Shown here: positions 50,117 to 60,157 of the stretch, one piece after another
Position numbering within the stretch: the first letter of the stretch is position 1
Layout of the letters: each line of letters starts with the position of its first letter
Origin: DATJGR01 sp963812255
GTDB lineage: Bacteria > Pseudomonadota > Gammaproteobacteria > Pseudomonadales > Azotimanducaceae
Direction of reading: 5' to 3'
NCBI GenBank assembly: GCA_963812255.1
Contig: CAWEUM010000005.1
Coordinates: forward strand, 1-64,000
DNA: 64,000 bases
Notes under the pieces: model-generated
What the model was told of the DNA's origin: nothing
The model's database searches: none
Seen by the model: only the letters and a program-made list of their open reading frames with translations
Program-made: the position numbers and the translations under genes

Positions 50117-51120
50117 TCAACTTCGTCTGGCCATGGGCATTCGCAGCCTTACCGCTACCTTTGCTCAGCCGTTGGCTGTTGCGGCCCCGCCGCGAGCAGG
50201 AAGCCGCGCTGCGCGTACCCGACGTGAGCCGGTTCAAACAGGCGTTGATGACGCGCGGTCGGAGCAAGCATCGGAACTGGCTGGTCACGCTGCTCGCCTG
50301 GCTTGCGTGGACCTGTCTGATCGGTGCGGCAGCGCGCCCGCAGTTCACCGGCGAAGCGGTCGCCCTGCCGAGTACCGGCCGCGATCTGATGCTCGCGGTC
50401 GACATCTCCGGCAGCATGAATACCCAGGACATGGAAATAGACGACCAGGTCGTGAATCGGCTGACCGCGGTGAAAGCCGTCGTCACCGACTTCATCGCAC
50501 ATCGCGCCGGCGACCGCGTCGGGCTCATTCTGTTCGGCACCAATGCGTACCTGCAGGCGCCTTTGACGTTCGATCTCACCACAGTGGGCCAACTGCTCGA
50601 CGAAGCGCCGGTCGGCATCGCCGGCGGCAAGACCGCGATCGGCGATGCCATCGGCCTCGCCGTGAAACGGCTTCGCACGCGTCCCGCTAAATCACGCGTC
50701 CTGATTCTACTGACCGACGGCGCGAACAATGTCGGTGAGGTGCCGCCGGAAAAAGCCGCCCAGATCGCACATGTCGAGGGCGTGAAGATCTACACCATAG
50801 GCGTCGGCGCGGAAGAAATGCAGGTGCCGGGCTTTTGGGGTGAGTTCGGCGGGCGAATCGTCAATCCGTCGGCGGATCTCGACGCAAAGTCGCTGCAACG
50901 TATTGCCAGTACCACCGGCGGTCGATTCTTTCGCGCCCGCGACACCGCGGAACTCACCAAGATCTACGACCTCCTCGACGCCATCGAGCCCACTGCGCAG
51001 GACGCACGCACGTTTCGTCCGGTCAAGGCGTTGTTCCACTACCCGCTCGCCGCGAGCTGGGCGCTCTGGATTGTCGTGCTGCTGTCCGGCGTACGCATGG
51101 GGGACTTCGCCCGTGCATGA
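50113..51120 (+). CDS. batA: BatA-like VWA membrane protein
   Basis: A 335-residue protein with N-terminal helices (residues 1-15 and about 55-75), a VWA domain and a C-terminal helix (WALWIVVLLSGV). The MIDAS DxSxS is intact (VDISGSMN), and LLTDGANN matches the later metal site. The VWA domain probably faces the periplasm and binds a partner through Mg. Bat (Bacteroides aerotolerance) homologues protect the envelope from stress. It overlaps DUF4381 upstream and the BatB gene downstream. Confidence 0.92.
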   Translation: MINFVWPWAFAALPLPLLSRWLLRPRREQEAALRVPDVSRFKQALMTRGRSKHRNWLVTLLAWLAWTCLIGAAARPQFTGEAVALPSTGRDLMLAVDISGSMNTQDMEIDDQVVNRLTAVKAVVTDFIAHRAGDRVGLILFGTNAYLQAPLTFDLTTVGQLLDEAPVGIAGGKTAIGDAIGLAVKRLRTRPAKSRVLILLTDGANNVGEVPPEKAAQIAHVEGVKIYTIGVGAEEMQVPGFWGEFGGRIVNPSADLDAKSLQRIASTTGGRFFRARDTAELTKIYDLLDAIEPTAQDARTFRPVKALFHYPLAASWALWIVVLLSGVRMGDFARA

Positions 51121-52861
51121 TCTGGCCCTGTTCCATTTTCTACGACCCTGGTGGCTGCTCGCGCTCCTCGGCGCCGTCGCGATGACGGTACTCGCCGCCC
51201 GCTCGCGACTGAAACGGTCCAACTGGGATACGGTGATCGACGCCGAATTGCGCGACGCGCTGATCGAGCGCGACCCGAAAAAGAGCGGTGTGCTGCTGCC
51301 GCTGGTCACCGGCCTCGCGCTCGCCATCGCCAGCATCGCGCTCGCCGGCCCCACGTGGCAGCGATTGCCGCAACCGATCGACCAGAGAACAGATGCACTC
51401 GTCATCGTGCTCGACCTGTCGCTGTCGATGTACGCGACCGACGTGGCGCCATCACGGCTAGTGCGCGCGCGTCACGCGATCACCGACATTCTGCGCACGC
51501 GCACCGAAGGGTACACGGGCCTGGTCGCGTACGCCGGCGATGCGCATACGGTTGCCCCGCTGACCGACGACACTCGCACCATCGAAAACATGTTGGCGTC
51601 TCTGGCACCCGACATGATGCCGGTTCTGGGTAGCAATCCCCGTCAGGCGTTGCAACTCGCGCGCACATTGATGAGCAACGCCGGCATGTCCCAAGGGCGT
51701 CTGCTGCTGGTCACTGACGGTGTCGACCACATCGTCGATGTTTCGATGGATGCGTCGCAGAACTTTCCGATTTCGATCCTCGGCGTCGGAACCGCATCGG
51801 GTGCGCCCATACCGCTCGATTTCGTCGATCAACCCGGACGTCTGCTGACCGATCGGCAAGGCAACACGATCATCGCCAAACTCGATTCCAACCGGCTTCG
51901 ATCTCTGGCTCAGATGTGCAACGGCCGCTACGCAAACGTCACCTCGGACGCGACGGATATCGCGAATCTACTGACGACACAGCTTCCTGATGCCGACGCA
52001 GAACGTCGCTTGAATCGAAAATTCGATCTCTGGGCGGACTATGGCTATTGGTTGGTGCTTCTGCTGATTCCGTTTGCACTGCTGAACTTCAGACGTGGAG
52101 CGGTTGCCCTGCTCTGCTGCGTTCTGCTGCCGCCGCCGGCGCAGGCGAGTTGGTGGAGCGACCTGTGGCGCACGCCAGATCAACAGGGCTATCAGGCGCT
52201 TCAGCAGAACCAACCCAAACGCGCCGCGGAGTTGTTCGCCAACCCGCAGTGGCAAGGTATCGCCGACTACCGTAGCGGCGCCTACCGTGACGCCGACCGG
52301 CGGTTTTCGGCCGATCCGTCACCCACCGGCAGCTACAACCGCGGCAACGCGCTTGCGAAACAGCACAAGTACCAGGAAGCGATTCAAGCGTACGACGAAA
52401 CTCTACGCGCCGCGCCGCACGACAAGGACGCGGCCTTCAACAAGGCGCTGCTCGAAAAGCTGCTGAAACAGCAACAAGCGAGCAGCAATTCAAATCAGCA
52501 GTCGCAACGCAACCGCAATCAGTCGAAGTCCGAACAATCGCGCGAGCGAAGCGCCTCCGGTGACTCGGGCGCGGACGCGTCGAAATCACCGCAAGGCGAA
52601 CAGGACGAACACGCCGCTAAGCAGCCGCGCAATGCGCGTCAGAACAAGCCGCAACCCGACGCCGGACAGCGGCAGGAAACGGCACAGCGCGACGGATCGC
52701 ACAGTGAGTTACACAACGAAGAACGCGATTCTCTGGAACGTTGGCTGCGGCGCGTACCGGACGATCCTGCGGGACTGCTGCGACGCAAGTTTCAGTACGA
52801 ATCCAACCAACGACTACGCAACGCCGCGCCCGATTCGAGCGATCAGGAGCACATCTGGTGA
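51113..52861 (+). CDS. batB: BatB-BatC fusion: VWA plus TPR membrane protein
   Basis: A 582-residue protein. The start is GTG at 51113, giving VHDLALFHFLRPWWLLAL, the typical BatB N-terminus; the nearby ATG at 51117 is out of frame. A VWA domain (about 85-275, MIDAS DLSLSMY) lies between membrane helices (near 10-25, 55-75 and 305-320). A second helix and Ala-rich cleavable-looking segment at 325-343 precedes TPR units (GSYNRGNALAKQHKYQEA). A long disordered Gln/Lys/Glu tail follows. BatB and BatC are separate genes in some bacteria. It overlaps its neighbours on both sides. Confidence 0.9.
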   Translation: MHDLALFHFLRPWWLLALLGAVAMTVLAARSRLKRSNWDTVIDAELRDALIERDPKKSGVLLPLVTGLALAIASIALAGPTWQRLPQPIDQRTDALVIVLDLSLSMYATDVAPSRLVRARHAITDILRTRTEGYTGLVAYAGDAHTVAPLTDDTRTIENMLASLAPDMMPVLGSNPRQALQLARTLMSNAGMSQGRLLLVTDGVDHIVDVSMDASQNFPISILGVGTASGAPIPLDFVDQPGRLLTDRQGNTIIAKLDSNRLRSLAQMCNGRYANVTSDATDIANLLTTQLPDADAERRLNRKFDLWADYGYWLVLLLIPFALLNFRRGAVALLCCVLLPPPAQASWWSDLWRTPDQQGYQALQQNQPKRAAELFANPQWQGIADYRSGAYRDADRRFSADPSPTGSYNRGNALAKQHKYQEAIQAYDETLRAAPHDKDAAFNKALLEKLLKQQQASSNSNQQSQRNRNQSKSEQSRERSASGDSGADASKSPQGEQDEHAAKQPRNARQNKPQPDAGQRQETAQRDGSHSELHNEERDSLERWLRRVPDDPAGLLRRKFQYESNQRLRNAAPDSSDQEHIW

Positions 52862-54567
52862 TCGCGCTCACCTGGATAGGCGTCTGCGTCCTGACCGCGT
52901 TGCTCGTTCCCGTGAATGCGCTCGCGCGGCTGGACGCGAGCGTTGATTCGACGACGATTTCCGCGGCCGACACGATCCGTCTGACGTTGCGCGCGGACAG
53001 CGCGAACGTCACTTCAGATCCGGATCTCGACGGGCTATCGACGCAATTCGATGTGCTCAGTACGCAGCGCAGCAGCCAGTTCCAGAGCATCAACGGCGAG
53101 GTGAGCGCATGGACGACCTGGACCCTGGCGTTGAAGCCGAAACACACCGGAACGCTGACGATTCCGCCGATTTCCATTGATAATGATAAGTCGCAGCCGA
53201 TTCAGGTGACCGTCAAAGACCTGGATCCGCAGCTGAAACGCGCGATCGCCCGCACCGTGTTCTTTGAAACGAGCTACCGGCCGAAGCAGGTGTATGTGCA
53301 GTCACAGATCGTCGTTACCAGACGGTTGTTCTACCTCGACGGCGCGCAGCTCTATGGCGATATGCCGAACGAGCCGGAAATCCCCGGCGCCATGGTGAAG
53401 TCGTTGGGCGATGCGGAGCGCTCCTCGGCAATTCGCGACGGGCGTCGGTACGGCGTGATCGAGCAACGTTTCGCGGTGTTCCCCGAGCGCAGCGGCACAT
53501 TGAAGGTGCCGGCAACCACCGTGACCGGCAGCGTGCGATTCGCGGACGGCATCAGTGGACGCCGCATCGGCGTGGACGTCAGCTCGGACCCGCTGTGGAT
53601 CCCAGTGCAACCGATTCCGACGGACTATCCGCGCGATGCGCCGTGGTTGCCCGCCGCCGATGTCGAATTGGTAGAGGATTGGCCCGGCGAACCCGCGCGC
53701 GGCCTCACAACCGGTACGCCGAGCCAGCGAACCCTGATCGTGCGCGCCGATGGCAACACCGCATCGGCCATTCCGCCGTTGACGATGCCGTTACCCGATT
53801 CGCTGAAAGCCTACCCGGAACCGCCCAAATTGAACGAATCGCAGGGCAGCAGCGGCATCATCGGCACCCGAACCGAATCGACGAGCCTGGTCGCGATTCA
53901 GCCCGGCACCCTGACAGTACCCGAGGTGGCCGTTACGTGGTTCGATACCGTTCATAGGCAGGTGAGAACAGCGTCTCTGCCCGCTCGAACGATCGGCATT
54001 TCCGGCGCGCCGATCCAGGTACAAAACCGCGCGCGCCAACAGGCGACTGGGCCAAAGCAGCGCGTCGAGCGTAGCGCGACGGCCGCGCCGAGCCATGACA
54101 GCGCCCATGCTACCTCGACACCGAGCGCAACACCCGTAGCCAGCGCAGCGCCCAGGGTCAATCAATGGGTCACCGCCGCATTCATCGCCTTGCTGGTCGG
54201 TTGTGCATTCATCGCCTGGCGCGACTACCGACGCGCCAGCGGCGGCATTGGATCCCGTCAGCATGAAGTGGATGCGTACCGAGAATTCTGTCGCGCCTGC
54301 GACAGCGGCGCGTCGCAGCGAATCCGCGGCGCGCTCGATATGTGGTTGCCGCAGCACTATGGCGCGCCACTGGTCGATGCAACGCGCCACTTCTGCGCCA
54401 AGGCCGACGCGCACGATGCGGTCAACGCGCTGAACGCACAGTTGTACCAGCGCGATGCCGGTGCGTTCGACGCAAAGCCACTGCGCCATTGCGTCGATGC
54501 GGCACGCGCGAATGCGAAGCAGTCGATCCGGGCGGAGGTTTTGCCGGCGCTCTATCCGTCGGCCTGA
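52858..54567 (+). CDS. batD: BatD-family protein
   Basis: A 569-residue protein from a GTG overlapping the previous TGA. It has a signal peptide of about 22 residues, several beta-sandwich domains (for example LSTQRSSQFQSINGEVS, VFFETSYRPKQVYVQSQ), and a C-terminal membrane helix (WVTAAFIALLVGCAFIAW) with a cytoplasmic helical tail. This is the usual BatD (oxygen tolerance) layout, large and periplasmic. It is last in the MoxR operon, and its 3' end overlaps the converging aminopeptidase gene by 16 bases. Confidence 0.9.
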   Translation: MIALTWIGVCVLTALLVPVNALARLDASVDSTTISAADTIRLTLRADSANVTSDPDLDGLSTQFDVLSTQRSSQFQSINGEVSAWTTWTLALKPKHTGTLTIPPISIDNDKSQPIQVTVKDLDPQLKRAIARTVFFETSYRPKQVYVQSQIVVTRRLFYLDGAQLYGDMPNEPEIPGAMVKSLGDAERSSAIRDGRRYGVIEQRFAVFPERSGTLKVPATTVTGSVRFADGISGRRIGVDVSSDPLWIPVQPIPTDYPRDAPWLPAADVELVEDWPGEPARGLTTGTPSQRTLIVRADGNTASAIPPLTMPLPDSLKAYPEPPKLNESQGSSGIIGTRTESTSLVAIQPGTLTVPEVAVTWFDTVHRQVRTASLPARTIGISGAPIQVQNRARQQATGPKQRVERSATAAPSHDSAHATSTPSATPVASAAPRVNQWVTAAFIALLVGCAFIAWRDYRRASGGIGSRQHEVDAYREFCRACDSGASQRIRGALDMWLPQHYGAPLVDATRHFCAKADAHDAVNALNAQLYQRDAGAFDAKPLRHCVDAARANAKQSIRAEVLPALYPSA

Positions 54568-57260
54568 AGAGCCTTGGTGACGACCTCGAACACATCCGCA
54601 GAGATCGCATCCCGCGACTCGATTTCGCGTAGCGCGGCGCGCATCGCGGCTCGCCGCACCGCATCATAGCGTCGCCAGCGCGTCAGCGGCGCCAACAGGC
54701 GCGCGGCAATCTGCGGGTTCGCGCCGTCGACACGCACGACCCGGTCGGCAAGGAACCGGTAGCCCGCGCCATCGCGCGCGTGGAAGTGCGACGGATTCTG
54801 GCCGGCGAACACGCCGTACAACGCACGCAGCCGATTCGGGTTGGGTGTATCGAAGTCAGCATGTGCCTCGAGTGCTTCTACGCGCGCCAACGCGCCGGCT
54901 CGGGGGCAGGCGGCCTGCGCCGCGAACCATTGATCGATCACCAGCTTTTCCGTCGACCACCGCGAATGAAAGTCGTCGATGACGCGTTGGCGCTCGGTCT
55001 CGTTCAACCACGGCGCGTTGATGATCTCGCGAAGCGCCGCAAGCCGATCCGTCAGGTTGTCGGCCGATCGATACTGCGTCAGCAGCAGTTCACGGATTGG
55101 ATCCTGGCGGGCAGCACCAGTCGCCGTACAGAGAAATCCCAGCGCCAGATTGCGCAGCGCGCGGCGCCCGATGCCGGCTGCGTCCGGTCGGTATGGGCCG
55201 GATGGGGCCTTGGAGCGATAGAGTTCGAGCCATCGTTCAAACAATACGCCACCGAGCGCGCCGTACAGCGTTCCACGCGCACGATGCAGTCCATCGACGT
55301 CAATCTCGCTCATCAGTTCGCTGAGATAGCCCTCGGTTGGCACCGCCAGCATGGCAGCGAGCATCGCCGACTGCGCCCCGTCAGAACTCACAACGGCATC
55401 TGTCAGCAGATCGCGATACGAAGACAGCAAACCGTCCGCTGGATCGGCGCCGCCGCGACGGATACGGTCGATTTCCAACACATGCAACGACTGCATTGCA
55501 TCCCACCGCGAAAAGCCGTCGGAGTCGTGGCGAACCAGAAACACGAGTTCATCATTCGATCGGGGATATTCGACGTTGACCGGCGCGGAGAAACCACGCA
55601 GCAGGCTCAACACAGGGCGATCCGTGAGGCCCGTAACCCGTATGACGGTCGTCGCTTCCGTTGCATTGACGACCAACGTACCGTCACCGCTCGGGTTCTC
55701 GATCGGCGCAGCGCTCTCGATCACGGCCATCGATCCGTTCTCGCGGCCGGCTTCGCCAAGCAACTCGCGGCCGTTAGAGTCTAGCAGACCGACGGCAAGC
55801 GGTAGGTGGAACGGCGCCTTGACCGGCTGACCCGGCGTGGGCGGGCACCTTTGGGCAATCGTCAGATCGAATATACCGTTGCGGAACACACTCTTCGCCG
55901 TGACGATTGGCGTACCTGCCTGGCTGTACCAACGGCGGAACTGCGTCAGATCGAACGCGTTGGCGTCCTCCATTGCCCGTACGAAGTCTTCGGTCGTCAC
56001 CGCCGCGCCGTCGTGGCGTTCGAAATACAGATCGGTGCCACGACGAAACCGCTCCGGGCCGAGCAGCGTGTGGATCATCCTGACCACTTCGGCACCTTTT
56101 TCGTAAACGGTGGTCGTATAGAAATTCGAGATTTCGATGTAACTGTCGGGACGCACCGGATGCGCCAACGGTCCGGCATCCTCGGCAAATTGATACGTGC
56201 GCAGACGATTGACGTCGTCGATCCGCTTTACCGCGCGCGAGTTCATGTCGGCGGAGAATTCAGCGTCGCGAAATACCGTGAAACCTTCTTTCAGGCTCAG
56301 CTGAAACCAGTCGCGGCAGGTCACGCGATTGCCGGACCAGTTGTGGAAGTACTCGTGCGCAACGACCGCCTCGACGTGCTGATACGCAAGATCCGTCGCT
56401 GTGTCGGGACTTGCCAGCACGCACGACGTGTTGAAAATGTTGAGTCCTTTGTTCTCCATCGCGCCCATGTTGAAGTCTTCCACCGCAACGATCATGAAGA
56501 TGTCGAGATCGTATTCGCGGCCGTACACTTCTTCGTCCCAGCGCATCGCGCGCTTCAAGGCGGCCATCGCGTAGGTGCATTGCGAAATGTTGTGGGGTTC
56601 GGAGTAGATGCGCAGTGCGACGCGGCGCCCCGACACGGTGACGAATTCATCCTCGAGCCGCGCCAGATCACCAGCGACCAGCGCGAACAGGTAGCTGGGT
56701 TTCGGAAACGGATCCTGCCACGTCACTTTGCGGCGCCCGTCGGGCAGCGTGCGTTCATCGATCGGGTTGCCATTGGACAGAAGCACCGGATACCGCGAAT
56801 CGGCTACGATCGTCGTCGTAAAACGTGCCAATACGTCGGGCCGATCGAGGTAGTAGGTCATCTTGCGGAAGCCCTCCGCTTCGCATTGCGTGCAGTACAT
56901 CCCACCGGAGCGCCCGCCGGACTTGTACAGACCCTCGAGCGCGACGTTCTGCTCGGGATGGATGCGCGTGGCGATCGACAGCTCACAGGTTTCGGGTAAG
57001 TCGAACAGAGTCAGCGAATCATCATCGATCCGATATTCGTTGCTCGTCAGCACGCGCATATCGACCGACACCGAGACGAGTTCGAGCTGCTGGCCATCGA
57101 GACGCAACGTCGAGTTAGCGCCGGCGCGGCGCACGCTCAGCCGCGATGTCACCTGCGTGACGCCTTCGCCGAGATCGAACTCCAGATGCACGTCGGTGAT
57201 GAGGTGATCCGGCGGTTTGTAGTCCGCGAGCCGAATCGCATTCGGTTGACCATCTTTCAT
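54552..57260 (-). CDS. pepN: Aminopeptidase N
   Basis: A 902-residue M1 metallopeptidase. The zinc site is HEYFHNW (His302, Glu303, His306), with the third ligand in KEGFTVFRDAEFS and the exopeptidase motif GAMEN before it, as in E. coli PepN. N-terminal beta and C-terminal helical domains are full length. It removes N-terminal residues from peptides in the cytoplasm. The start overlaps the stop of the DUF2797 gene (ATGA), so it is third in a rhomboid-DUF2797-pepN unit. Confidence 0.96.
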   Translation of the reverse strand: MKDGQPNAIRLADYKPPDHLITDVHLEFDLGEGVTQVTSRLSVRRAGANSTLRLDGQQLELVSVSVDMRVLTSNEYRIDDDSLTLFDLPETCELSIATRIHPEQNVALEGLYKSGGRSGGMYCTQCEAEGFRKMTYYLDRPDVLARFTTTIVADSRYPVLLSNGNPIDERTLPDGRRKVTWQDPFPKPSYLFALVAGDLARLEDEFVTVSGRRVALRIYSEPHNISQCTYAMAALKRAMRWDEEVYGREYDLDIFMIVAVEDFNMGAMENKGLNIFNTSCVLASPDTATDLAYQHVEAVVAHEYFHNWSGNRVTCRDWFQLSLKEGFTVFRDAEFSADMNSRAVKRIDDVNRLRTYQFAEDAGPLAHPVRPDSYIEISNFYTTTVYEKGAEVVRMIHTLLGPERFRRGTDLYFERHDGAAVTTEDFVRAMEDANAFDLTQFRRWYSQAGTPIVTAKSVFRNGIFDLTIAQRCPPTPGQPVKAPFHLPLAVGLLDSNGRELLGEAGRENGSMAVIESAAPIENPSGDGTLVVNATEATTVIRVTGLTDRPVLSLLRGFSAPVNVEYPRSNDELVFLVRHDSDGFSRWDAMQSLHVLEIDRIRRGGADPADGLLSSYRDLLTDAVVSSDGAQSAMLAAMLAVPTEGYLSELMSEIDVDGLHRARGTLYGALGGVLFERWLELYRSKAPSGPYRPDAAGIGRRALRNLALGFLCTATGAARQDPIRELLLTQYRSADNLTDRLAALREIINAPWLNETERQRVIDDFHSRWSTEKLVIDQWFAAQAACPRAGALARVEALEAHADFDTPNPNRLRALYGVFAGQNPSHFHARDGAGYRFLADRVVRVDGANPQIAARLLAPLTRWRRYDAVRRAAMRAALREIESRDAISADVFEVVTKALQADG

Positions 57261-58165
57261 TTGAACAGCTCCATTTGTTTGAGCGGACGATGCAACGCAC
57301 CGCCGGCATCCCGGGGCGCATCAGCAACCCGCGCGAGCGTGACGTGATGCGAGGTGTATCGGCGAACGTTGAACACGCCGTTATCGAACATCAGATATTG
57401 GCCCTTGATCCCGAGCAACGTACCGGCTATTTCACCGCGCGCCGCGAGCGACAGGCCGATTGGAGGGCTTGCATATTCGAGCACAGGGTATTGAAAGCGT
57501 TCCAGCACGAGTTCAGGTTCCCACACCAGCGCGTCGGGGAAACGCGCCTCGAGCGCGGCAAGTTCGATCGCTGCGTCCGATCGCAATCGCGCGGCCAGCG
57601 CGCGCAGGTCAATCTCCGCGGCCTCGCCACCGGTCAGTCCGCGCCAATCGGTGCGGTCACTGACGTAACGCGCGAGCGCAACCTCGACACAGCCCGCCTG
57701 ATGTCGACTGCGCGTTCTGACGATGACTGTCGCCTGGGTCGCGCCCTGATCGAGCCACCGCGTCGGCACATTTTGAGGATGCGTGATACCGACTTTCGGG
57801 CCAGCCGAGTTCGCCAGGTACACGATGTGCGGCTGCATGCAGAATGCCTCTCCCCACGACGGCTCGCGACACGTACCCGCCGCGTAGTGGCAGCGATCCG
57901 GACTGACGACGCACAGGTCGCACCGCGCCAGTGCCTTGAAGCAGGGGTAGCAGTAACCGTCACCATAACTCTTGCGCGTCGGCCGCCGACAGTGCCGGCA
58001 CGTGATCTGACCGTCGAAGCGTATCGACAATCGGCGGCCCAACAGACCGTTCAAGGGGATCGAAATATCGCCAAGCGACAGCCGATAGTCGACCGGCTCG
58101 GCACGCGCGGCAGCCAGCATGCTCAACACGCCACTGCCAAGGTGTTCGACGACGTCAGCGCTCAC
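57257..58165 (-). CDS. DUF2797 zinc-finger protein
   Basis: A 302-residue protein matching DUF2797. It has PVDYRLSLGDISIPLNGLLG, zinc-like knuckles CRHC, CYPC and CDLC in residues about 55-85, then GTCREPSWGEAFC and the core VYLANSAGPKVGITHPQNV, which resembles a GIY-YIG-type strand pair. The function is unknown. The start is GTG at 58165, inside the end of the rhomboid gene (11-base overlap); the frame beyond has no similarity. Coupled to pepN. Confidence 0.85.
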   Translation of the reverse strand: MSADVVEHLGSGVLSMLAAARAEPVDYRLSLGDISIPLNGLLGRRLSIRFDGQITCRHCRRPTRKSYGDGYCYPCFKALARCDLCVVSPDRCHYAAGTCREPSWGEAFCMQPHIVYLANSAGPKVGITHPQNVPTRWLDQGATQATVIVRTRSRHQAGCVEVALARYVSDRTDWRGLTGGEAAEIDLRALAARLRSDAAIELAALEARFPDALVWEPELVLERFQYPVLEYASPPIGLSLAARGEIAGTLLGIKGQYLMFDNGVFNVRRYTSHHVTLARVADAPRDAGGALHRPLKQMELFK

Positions 58166-59072
58166 GTGCGTGTGCCTCGACTTCACTGGACGAACCGCGG
58201 CGCGTCGGTCGCCACACCAGTGCCGCAAGCACACCGAGCGCCAGTCCAACCCAATGCACGGTGTTGGCAATGTACAGACCGAACATTTCGGTTATGCCGG
58301 TCGTCATCAACACGAGCATCAGCACTACTGCGATGCTGAATGCGCGGTTGACCTGCCACACCGCCGCGGCATCGAATTGACCTCGGGTTGCGACGTAAGC
58401 GAACAATCCATAGGCCACTCCGGACAGCCCGCCAAACAGCGGCGCGTGAGTGACGAAAAACTGCGCGACGTTGCCGGTCACGGCGATCAGCAAGGTCAGC
58501 AGCAGCAATACAATGGAGCCCGCACCGCGCTCGATTCGCCGGCCGAACTCGATGACCACCGCCGCATTGAATGCAAGATGCGCAATGCCGAAATGAATGA
58601 AGATCGGCGTCACGATCCGCCACGGCTGCAGGCTCCCTAGCATTGCGTGAAACGACGCCTGCAGCGACGGATAGCGCAACGAACCGTCGGAACCATCAAC
58701 CGGCACAATCGTCAGCCAAGGCAGAAAATGCCCCAGACTACCCGCGTCCAGCGGCCACGTTGCCGGCAAGCAGAGCAGCGCCAACGCAATCAACGCGCTC
58801 ACGACCGGGTAGCGGCGCAACGTCGGCCACCAGGATCGGCCCGGCGGTTGCCGCCGCCGTGGCACCCGTTGCAGGCCCAGTCGACCGTCACACCATGCGG
58901 CATAGTCGCTTTGCACAGTTTCGGCGTCTACGCCCCCCGCCACTTCCAGTACCTGTCGTCCCTGCTCTTCGAACACGCGATGCGCGATGCGCCGCTGCGT
59001 CAGGTAGCTGCAGAACGGGGCGAGATCGACGTCGGTCGCAAGGTTCAGCGCACGCACCGAATTCGTGACCAC
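58155..59072 (-). CDS. Rhomboid-family intramembrane serine protease
   Basis: A 305-residue protein with an N-terminal cytoplasmic domain (about 1-85) as in GlpG, then six to seven membrane helices. The catalytic Ser lies in FGGLSGVAYGLF and the likely His in NTVHWVGLALG. The HFGIAHLAFN segment fits the conserved loop before helix 2. It cleaves membrane proteins within their transmembrane segments. The start is uncertain; I use the GTG at 59072, and a longer frame begins at 59168. It heads the unit with DUF2797 and pepN. Confidence 0.85.
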   Translation of the reverse strand: MVTNSVRALNLATDVDLAPFCSYLTQRRIAHRVFEEQGRQVLEVAGGVDAETVQSDYAAWCDGRLGLQRVPRRRQPPGRSWWPTLRRYPVVSALIALALLCLPATWPLDAGSLGHFLPWLTIVPVDGSDGSLRYPSLQASFHAMLGSLQPWRIVTPIFIHFGIAHLAFNAAVVIEFGRRIERGAGSIVLLLLTLLIAVTGNVAQFFVTHAPLFGGLSGVAYGLFAYVATRGQFDAAAVWQVNRAFSIAVVLMLVLMTTGITEMFGLYIANTVHWVGLALGVLAALVWRPTRRGSSSEVEAHARER

Positions 59073-59131
59073 CCGCAACCCCGCAACGACTCGTGTAAAC
59101 TCGCAGTACCCTAAGTGCACCGCACACCGCC

Positions 59132-60151
59132 ATGCAAGCAGCCGACCACGAAGTTCTCCGTCAAGCACGAATCTGGCTCGAAGCCGGCGGCACCTGCTGG
59201 CTCGCGACCGTCGTAAAAACCTGGGGGTCGTCCCCGCGGCCCGTCGGTTCGTTGTTTACCTGCGATAGTACGGGCCGGGTTGCAGGATCTCTGTCCGGTG
59301 GCTGCGTCGAAGAGGATCTGCTGGAGAAATTGACATCCGGGACGCTCGCGCATGCCGCCCCCCAATATTTCCGTTACGGCATCAGCGCCGATGAAACAGA
59401 GAAGTTCGGCCTGCCATGCGGTGGGCACCTCGACATCGTCGTCGAACCGCTGTCACCGGTCGCGCATCTTGCGCAAATGCGGCAAATCGACGACCGACTG
59501 ATGCGTCGTGGCCGCATTCGCCGCACCGTCGACGTGCGGCGTGGAGCGAGCACGATCGAAGCCGTCGATACGCACGAAGACCCAACTTACGACGAAGCTG
59601 CTTCGGTTCTGCGTCAGACCTACGGACCGCGCTATCAGCTGTTCGTCATCGGCGCCGGCATGGTGTCGAAGTATCTCGCCGAGATGGCGCAGATGCTCGA
59701 CTACGCGGTCACGATCTGCGATCCGCGCGCGCAGTTGCTGGCGGACTTCGCGGTCCCCGGCACCCGCACCGTCGCCGACATGCCCGACGACGCAGTCAAG
59801 GCGTATGCCAACGATTCCGCTTCGGCGATCGTCGCATTGACGCATGATCCCCGGATCGACGACATGGGCCTGATGGAGGCGCTGAAGACGAATGCGTTTT
59901 ACGTCGGCGCGATGGGTTCGGCGAAAACATCGGCGGCGCGGCGCGCACGGTTGCGTCAACTCGATGTCACGGACACCGAATTGGCGCAACTACATGCGCC
60001 AATCGGCCTGCCGATCGGCAGTAAAACACCGCCCGAGATCGCCATCGCGATCCTGGCCGAGATCACTGCCGTGCGAAAAAAGCGGGAGATCGAAAGCCTC
60101 GCGCGCCTGACCGACCTTGCGTCCGCATCGGGATTGACGTCCGCCGCGTGA
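59132..60151 (+). CDS. XdhC-family protein
   Basis: A 339-residue protein. The N-terminal XdhC/CoxI domain has VVKTWGSSPRPVGSLF and LSGGCVEEDLL. The C-terminal Rossmann domain has FVIGAGMVSKYLAEMAQ, then AIVALTHDPRIDDMGL and FYVGAMGSAKTSAAR. XdhC binds molybdenum cofactor, promotes its sulfuration and inserts it into xanthine dehydrogenase-type enzymes. No such enzyme is in this window. The MobA-like gene 6 bases downstream fits the same pathway. Confidence 0.9.
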   Translation: MQAADHEVLRQARIWLEAGGTCWLATVVKTWGSSPRPVGSLFTCDSTGRVAGSLSGGCVEEDLLEKLTSGTLAHAAPQYFRYGISADETEKFGLPCGGHLDIVVEPLSPVAHLAQMRQIDDRLMRRGRIRRTVDVRRGASTIEAVDTHEDPTYDEAASVLRQTYGPRYQLFVIGAGMVSKYLAEMAQMLDYAVTICDPRAQLLADFAVPGTRTVADMPDDAVKAYANDSASAIVALTHDPRIDDMGLMEALKTNAFYVGAMGSAKTSAARRARLRQLDVTDTELAQLHAPIGLPIGSKTPPEIAIAILAEITAVRKKREIESLARLTDLASASGLTSAA

Positions 60152-60157
60152 AAGGCG

